The position numbers were made by a program, and so were the translations under genes. 36,093 bases of DNA from Pseudomonadales bacterium (lineage in GTDB: Bacteria > Pseudomonadota > Gammaproteobacteria > Pseudomonadales > Pseudohongiellaceae): assembly GCA_022827425.1 (NCBI GenBank), contig JAJDSZ010000123.1:1-36093 (forward strand), in the 5' to 3' direction. The notes under the pieces are model-generated. The model worked only from the letters and a program-made list of their open reading frames with translations. It was not told the DNA's origin and searched no databases. Below are positions 32,211-36,093 of this stretch, in pieces; position 1 is the stretch's first letter; the number at the start of each line of letters is the position of its first letter.

Positions 32211-32906
32211 ATGAACCTGAATTTGACGCGGGCGGCGTCCTGGTTCGCCGGGTTGTCGCTGCTGCTCGCTTCCGGCGCCCTGCTTGCCCACACCATCGAA
32301 GGCTCCGACGCCAGCTTTGTGCGGAGTATCGACGGCGCCGCCATCGGCCCCTTCATCTATCTCGGCGCCAAACACATGGTGACCGGCTACGACCACCTGC
32401 TGTTCCTGGTGGGGGTGATCTTCTTTCTTTACCGGCCCGGCCATATCGTGCAATATGTGACTCTGTTTGCGGTCGGACACAGCATTACGCTGTTGCTTGG
32501 CGTGCTGGCCGATTTGCAGGTCAACGCCTATTTCATCGATGCCGTCATCGGCCTTTCGGTGGCCTACAAGGCATTTGAAAACATGGGTGGGTTCGCGCGC
32601 CTGGGATTCGAACCCGACGCCCGGCTGGCGGTGTTCGTCTTCGGCCTTTTCCACGGCCTTGGCCTGGCGACCCGATTGCAGGAATTCGAACTCTCGGACA
32701 ACGGATTGGTGGCGAATATTCTCAGCTTCAATGTGGGCGTGGAGATCGGCCAGATTCTCGCCTTGTCGCTGGTCTATATCGGGCTGAGCGTATGGCGCGC
32801 GAGAAGCTCCTACCTGCGCCATGCCTTCGTCACGAACAGCGTGCTGCTCGGCAGCGGCTTTCTGCTGACCGGCTATCAGCTGAGCGCATTTTTCCTCATG
32901 CCCTAG
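32211..32906 (+). CDS. HupE/UreJ family membrane protein
   Basis: The 231-residue polytopic protein has a signal-like first segment (ASWFAGLSLLLASGALLAH). It continues with GAKHMVTGYDHLLFLVGVIF, the G-x-x-H-x-x-x-G-x-D-H-L-L-F motif of HupE/UreJ proteins, then FAVGHSITLLLG and VFGLFHGLGLATRL. The conserved His and Asp residues in membrane segments fit a role in nickel/cobalt or other divalent metal transport, as known for HupE and UreJ, but no hydrogenase or urease genes are here. ATG at 32211 is chosen for its signal peptide; ATG at 32190 is an alternative. The downstream anchor-protein gene begins five bp after the stop, indicating a shared transcript. Confidence 0.8.
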   Translation: MNLNLTRAASWFAGLSLLLASGALLAHTIEGSDASFVRSIDGAAIGPFIYLGAKHMVTGYDHLLFLVGVIFFLYRPGHIVQYVTLFAVGHSITLLLGVLADLQVNAYFIDAVIGLSVAYKAFENMGGFARLGFEPDARLAVFVFGLFHGLGLATRLQEFELSDNGLVANILSFNVGVEIGQILALSLVYIGLSVWRARSSYLRHAFVTNSVLLGSGFLLTGYQLSAFFLMP

Positions 32907-32911
32907 GAGTC

Positions 32912-33490
32912 ATGGCCATGGACCCGCAAACCTCGCCGCCTTCGCCCAAAAACCTGATGCGGGCCGGCATCACGGCTTTTCTGGTTTCCGTGCTGGTGCT
33001 GCTCGCCTTTATCCTCCCCGCGGAATTCGGCCAGGACCCCCTGCGCACCGGCGACCTGCTTGGCCTCACCGCGCTTTCCCGGGGCGCCAACGCTTTTGAG
33101 GAGCAGGTTGAGGTGCATCGGGAAGACTATGTGGAATTCGAACTCGGCCCGTTTCAGTCGGTGGAGTACAAATACCTGATGGACCAGGACGCGACGCTGG
33201 TTTTCAGTTGGCTGGCCGATGGCGAGGTGTATTTCGACATGCACGCCGAAACCGCGGGGCTGGAAGAGGAAGAAGTGCAAAGTTTCGAACAGGGCACCGC
33301 GAGCCAGCGCATGGGCTCGTACCACGCTCCCTTTACCGGCATCCACGGCTGGTTCTGGGAGAACCGTAGCGCCCGGAGAATCCTGGTTCGCGTGTACAGC
33401 GCGGGCTTTTACCAGACTTCAACGGTATTCCGCGACGGCGGCGACTTCGAGCGCGTCATCGACCCGGTCGCCAGTCCCCGAGCTCGTTGA
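32912..33490 (+). CDS. Transmembrane anchor protein paired with HupE-like protein
   Basis: About 192 residues. After a short cytoplasmic N-terminus comes one membrane helix (ITAFLVSVLVLLAFILPAEF) followed by GQDPLRTGDLLGLTAL. This L-P-A-E-x-G-x-D-P-x-x-x-G-x-x-L-G-L-T pattern is known from small anchor proteins encoded next to HupE/UreJ-like genes. The periplasmic part (VEFELGPFQSVEYKYLMDQD, ATLVFSWLADGEVYFDMHAE) looks like a beta-sandwich. AGGAG lies three bases before the ATG at 32912 and nine before that at 32918, so either start may be used. It probably works in one complex with the preceding membrane protein; this is inferred from gene order. Confidence 0.75.
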   Translation: MAMDPQTSPPSPKNLMRAGITAFLVSVLVLLAFILPAEFGQDPLRTGDLLGLTALSRGANAFEEQVEVHREDYVEFELGPFQSVEYKYLMDQDATLVFSWLADGEVYFDMHAETAGLEEEEVQSFEQGTASQRMGSYHAPFTGIHGWFWENRSARRILVRVYSAGFYQTSTVFRDGGDFERVIDPVASPRAR

Positions 33491-33510
33491 CCATTCCCGT
33501 CATTCGAGTG

Positions 33511-33963
33511 CTAGTTCTGCTCGGTCGGGTCCGAACCGTCCCGGGGAGCGCCGGTGCCGGAGCTGCCCATGAACAGCTTGCGACCGTCCGGGAAGGTGAT
33601 ATCCCGGCCATTGGCGCGGCAAGTGGGATCGCACAGGCGGTCCTTGCTTTGATAGCCGGTCACGATGATGTCGGTGCCGAGTTGCAAGGAGTTGCGGTTG
33701 ATCCCGCGGCGCAGCAAGGTGTTGGGCGTGCCGCCTTCCACCATCCAGGGGCCGGGGTCGCGGGTGGATTCCGGATCGTTGTTCTCCAAATGAATCCAGG
33801 TATGCGGATTGATCCACTCCACGCGGCTGATGGGGCCGCCGAGACGTACCGGCAGGTTCGCATCGAATTCCGCGGAGAACGCATGATGCGCAGTGGCCGG
33901 GGGCTTGATGGCGACCGCGCCAGCCGCGGCGACCGCCGCCAGAGCCAACATTTTGATTTTCAT
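33511..33963 (-). CDS. DUF6152 family secreted protein
   Basis: The 150-residue protein has a signal peptide (MLALAAVAAAGAVAIKPPATA) followed by HHAFSAEFDANLPVRLGG, VEWINPHTWIHLEN, WMVEGGTPNTLLRRGI, and NGRDITFPDGRKLFMGSSG near the C-terminus. These are signatures of DUF6152, a small beta-barrel periplasmic family. The His pair after the signal cleavage site and the two cysteines (LCDPTC) may bind metal, but no function is established. It shares its strand with the lipoprotein gene 116 bp upstream, with which this family is often found. The C-terminal DPTEQN tail is unstructured. Confidence 0.82.
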   Translation of the reverse strand: MKIKMLALAAVAAAGAVAIKPPATAHHAFSAEFDANLPVRLGGPISRVEWINPHTWIHLENNDPESTRDPGPWMVEGGTPNTLLRRGINRNSLQLGTDIIVTGYQSKDRLCDPTCRANGRDITFPDGRKLFMGSSGTGAPRDGSDPTEQN

Positions 33964-34078
33964 GAATCTACCTCTTCATCGTGTTGTCAAGAATTTCCCC
34001 GAAAGGACAATACCCCGCATTCTATCCAAAGGCCCGATGGAATGCCAAGCGCCCCGGAACCAAATTTTCAGATTTCGC

Positions 34079-35002
34079 TTACTGCTGGTCCTGCTGTTCC
34101 CGCAGCATTTCCTCACGCAGCCGCTGCTCAAACTCGCCGCCACGGCGATACTGGCCGTACATCAGTTCCTCGACAAACTCGACGCACTTGAACTGGGGCA
34201 GTTCATAGCCCTCCTCAAGCCGGCGATACAGCGGCATGCGGATCGTCCAGGGTTCCTGGTAGACTTCCGGGTCTTCCATGGTGGCGGAATACATGATGAC
34301 GTTGTCGTCGATCATGTCATAGCGCTCGGTGACCTTGAGCTGATAGCTGTGGTAATTGCCGGCGCGGTCGAGCCAGGTGCGGTCGTCGAGGCCGGTGACC
34401 TCAACCACGAAGGTGTCGCCTTCCCAGTAGCCGTAGGATTGGCCCATCCATGAATCCAGCGGCGGCGGGCCCGGATCTTCCAGGAAAACATTGCGCACCG
34501 AGCCGGCGAAGGAGTAGGCGATGAAGAAAGCGCTCTCGCTCTGGAAAATCTGGAAGGGATGCGGCATATATGTGGCCCGGGGCACACCCGGCATGAAGCA
34601 CTTGATCTCCGGGTCCAGCTCCAGCCAGTTTTCGCGATTCTCATCGCGCCGCGCAAGCGCTTCCGGGCGATAGGGGATGGTGCCGCCTTCCACCACGCCA
34701 AAACTGGCGGGAACCGCGCCGACCGCGCCAAGTGCGACAACTTCCGGCGCCGGCACCGGCACGAAATCACCGGGAACCAGTTGGTAGGCCGCCCTGGGCG
34801 GTGCCGCTTCGAGATTGTCGTTGGCGTTCATGAGAACCTGCCAGATACCGTTCAGGTCCGGCCTGCCGCCGGGAGTCCTGGGAATATCGGAACCGCTGGA
34901 TTCGGCGGCAGCCGCCTCGGCGGCGTCGCCAACGGTTGTCGTTTCCTGGGAACATCCCGCAAACACCATCGCGAGGGCGAAGAGCATGCACTTGGTCTTC
35001 AT
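34079..35002 (-). CDS. Lipoprotein of unknown function, DUF6152-associated
   Basis: The 307-residue protein begins with a lipobox signal (MLFALAMVFAGC, Cys17) and an Ala/Ser-rich linker. The domain opens with RTPGGRPDLNGIWQVL, a motif at the start of a large family of secreted proteins of unknown role, and contains CFMPGVPRATYMPHPFQIFQ, GYWEGDTFVVEVTGLDDRTW and NYHSYQLKVTERYDMIDDNV. The pattern suggests an all-beta (lipocalin-like) structure. Genes of this type often neighbour DUF6152 genes, as here, suggesting the pair works together in the periplasm; that is inference. No catalytic motif was recognised. Confidence 0.75.
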   Translation of the reverse strand: MKTKCMLFALAMVFAGCSQETTTVGDAAEAAAAESSGSDIPRTPGGRPDLNGIWQVLMNANDNLEAAPPRAAYQLVPGDFVPVPAPEVVALGAVGAVPASFGVVEGGTIPYRPEALARRDENRENWLELDPEIKCFMPGVPRATYMPHPFQIFQSESAFFIAYSFAGSVRNVFLEDPGPPPLDSWMGQSYGYWEGDTFVVEVTGLDDRTWLDRAGNYHSYQLKVTERYDMIDDNVIMYSATMEDPEVYQEPWTIRMPLYRRLEEGYELPQFKCVEFVEELMYGQYRRGGEFEQRLREEMLREQQDQQ

Positions 35003-35110
35003 CGGTTCTGCCTATGCTGAAAAGTGGAATCACCGGGGCTGTTTCGGGCAAAAGATATAACCACCCATCCGAAAGCGTGTCAAGCTTGCGGGAGTAAGGC
35101 CAAGGGGAAG

Positions 35111-35188
35111 TGGTGCCGCCACCAAGAGTCGAACTCGGGACCTGCTGATTACAAGTCAGCTGCTCTACCACGGCTGAGCTATAGCGGC
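35111..35188 (-). tRNA. tRNA-Thr (anticodon UGU)
   Basis: On the minus strand GCCGCTA opens the acceptor stem and pairs with TGGCGGC, followed by A and an encoded CCA at 35113-35111. GCTC/GAGC form the D stem. GCTGA-CTTGTAA-TCAGC is the anticodon arm with TGT. CCGAG-TTCGACT-CTTGG is the T arm with the invariant TTCGA. All arms fold with normal lengths. Confidence 0.93.
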
Positions 35189-35301
35189 ACGGTGTATTGC
35201 TTGCGCTCGCTGTCCGTAGCATGGGGAATTCGCTGCTTTCCCCGCCCGGCGCAAGCGCAAGGAAGATGGTACAGAAACGGCCCGCGCAGTTCAACACAGC
35301 G

Positions 35302-36093
35302 CTAGCGCAACGAATACCATGCTCCGCGGCCGGCGCCGTGTCGCCGCAAGTGTCTGGCGTCGCACAGCGACTTGATGTGGCCCTTGATCGTATTCCGGTT
35401 TCCGCCGGTGGCGGATACGGCCATGGCCACAGTCAGCCTGCCGTGTTCGCGGCACAATTCAAGCAGTTGCCGGGACAACTCGGGCAGGCTTTCGAACAGC
35501 AGGCGCTCGCGGCCGATTTTCGTTTCCAGCCGATCCTTTTGCGTGGTCAATGAGCGCAGGAAATACCCGAGCCACGGTTGCCAGTCCGGACTGTCGCCGC
35601 GAATGGTTCGCTGGGTTTGCCTCAAGGCCGAATAATACTCTTCCTTGGACTGCTCGATCACGCTTTCCAGCGAACTGAACGGCGCATATGCGTAACCCGC
35701 CCGCAGCAAAAGCAAGGTGGTGAGAATGCGGGACAGGCGGCCGTTACCGTCCTGAAACGGGTGAATTTGCAAAAAGGTCACGACGAAAACCGCGATCACG
35801 ACCAGTCGGTGATGATCGCCAGCCTCAAGTTGCGCGCGAGTCCAATCGATCAGTTCCCCCGTCAATCGAGGCGTATCGAACGGAGTCGCCGTCCTGAACA
35901 CCACGCCGAGGCTCGTGCCGTCCGGGGCGAAGGCTTCCACGTGATTGTCGTGCGTCTTGTAGTCGCCCCGATGGCGCAGGTCTTTCGACGAATGCTGCAA
36001 CAGCACCTGATGCAAATGCTTGATGTGATTTTCCGTCAGGTCGATATCCGCCCAGGAGTCGAAAACGAGGTTCATGGCATCGGCGTAGCCGGC
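35302..36093 (-). CDS. Fic domain protein (AMP-transferase type), 5' end cut by window edge
   Basis: The frame is open to position 36093; codons before the ATG at 36075 read AGYADA and belong to the same protein, so that ATG is internal and about 100 N-terminal residues lie outside. The Fic core motif is intact: HPFQDGNGRLSR, with the catalytic His. LTENHIKHLHQVLLQHS, RHRGDYKTHDNHVEAF and ATPFDTPRLTGELIDW are usual for the class with an N-terminal inhibitory helix. The C-terminal 90 residues (LFESLPELSRQLLELCREHG, NTIKGHIKSLC) form a winged-helix domain. Such proteins AMPylate target proteins. The inhibitory S/T-x-x-x-E-G motif is outside the window and could not be checked. It is next to tRNA-Thr. 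Confidence 0.88.
   Translation of the reverse strand, partial: AGYADAMNLVFDSWADIDLTENHIKHLHQVLLQHSSKDLRHRGDYKTHDNHVEAFAPDGTSLGVVFRTATPFDTPRLTGELIDWTRAQLEAGDHHRLVVIAVFVVTFLQIHPFQDGNGRLSRILTTLLLLRAGYAYAPFSSLESVIEQSKEEYYSALRQTQRTIRGDSPDWQPWLGYFLRSLTTQKDRLETKIGRERLLFESLPELSRQLLELCREHGRLTVAMAVSATGGNRNTIKGHIKSLCDARHLRRHGAGRGAWYSLR

Noticed and set aside
1-36093. CRISPR array, rRNA genes, transposase-bearing insertion sequences, prophage
   Set aside because: No regularly spaced direct repeats, rRNA-like segments, transposase or phage structural motifs were found on reading both strands.

Overview
The window is GC-rich DNA from a Gram-negative, probably gammaproteobacterial, organism. The evidence is several lipobox lipoproteins, two TonB-dependent receptors, a long-form SAICAR synthase, a glutaryl-CoA dehydrogenase and a tRNA-Thr with an encoded CCA. 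The taxonomic call is inference. Two genes run off the ends: an alpha/beta hydrolase on the left and a Fic protein on the right.

The centre (about 9.4-18.6 kb) is the notable part: a compact gene set for de novo sterol biosynthesis, which is rare in bacteria. A plus-strand squalene synthase converges on, and overlaps by 60 bp, a minus-strand operon read from 18.5 to 10.4 kb. Its order is 3-beta-hydroxysteroid dehydrogenase-like reductase (SdmB-like), Rieske oxygenase (SdmA-like), ERG24/C-14 sterol reductase-like membrane enzyme, CYP51, and one 1147-residue polypeptide that joins a squalene monooxygenase domain to an oxidosqualene cyclase domain. The genes overlap or nearly touch throughout. 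The predicted route is farnesyl-PP to squalene, to 2,3-oxidosqualene, to a lanosterol-type sterol, then C-14 demethylation, C-14 reduction and C-4 demethylation. The epoxidase-cyclase fusion is the most likely previously undescribed element.

Left of the cluster (1-9.2 kb) are an alpha-methylacyl-CoA racemase followed by the stump of an enoyl-CoA hydratase gene, a small ABM-domain monooxygenase, and a minus-strand operon of S9 peptidase, class A beta-lactamase-like lipoprotein and AGCS sodium:amino-acid symporter. A remnant of a type I restriction gene (hsdR) and purC follow.

Right of the cluster (18.6-36 kb) are a secreted PD40 beta-propeller protein and a small anchored protein, a TonB receptor, a translationally coupled pair (superinfection-immunity-like membrane protein and class C beta-lactamase-like hydrolase), a second TonB receptor and gcdH. 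Next come a large DUF6351-like lipoprotein hydrolase, a secreted hypothetical, a cytochrome c lipoprotein with a HupE/UreJ-like protein and a membrane-anchor protein, a DUF6152 protein, a lipoprotein of a family seen with it, tRNA-Thr(UGU) and Fic.

Intergenic spaces carry a dispersed imperfect palindromic repeat (core around GTCATYCTGCGCG) at five or more places, two related AT-rich palindromes (before squalene synthase and after gcdH), and several gene relics. No CRISPR array, insertion sequence with a transposase, or rRNA was seen.
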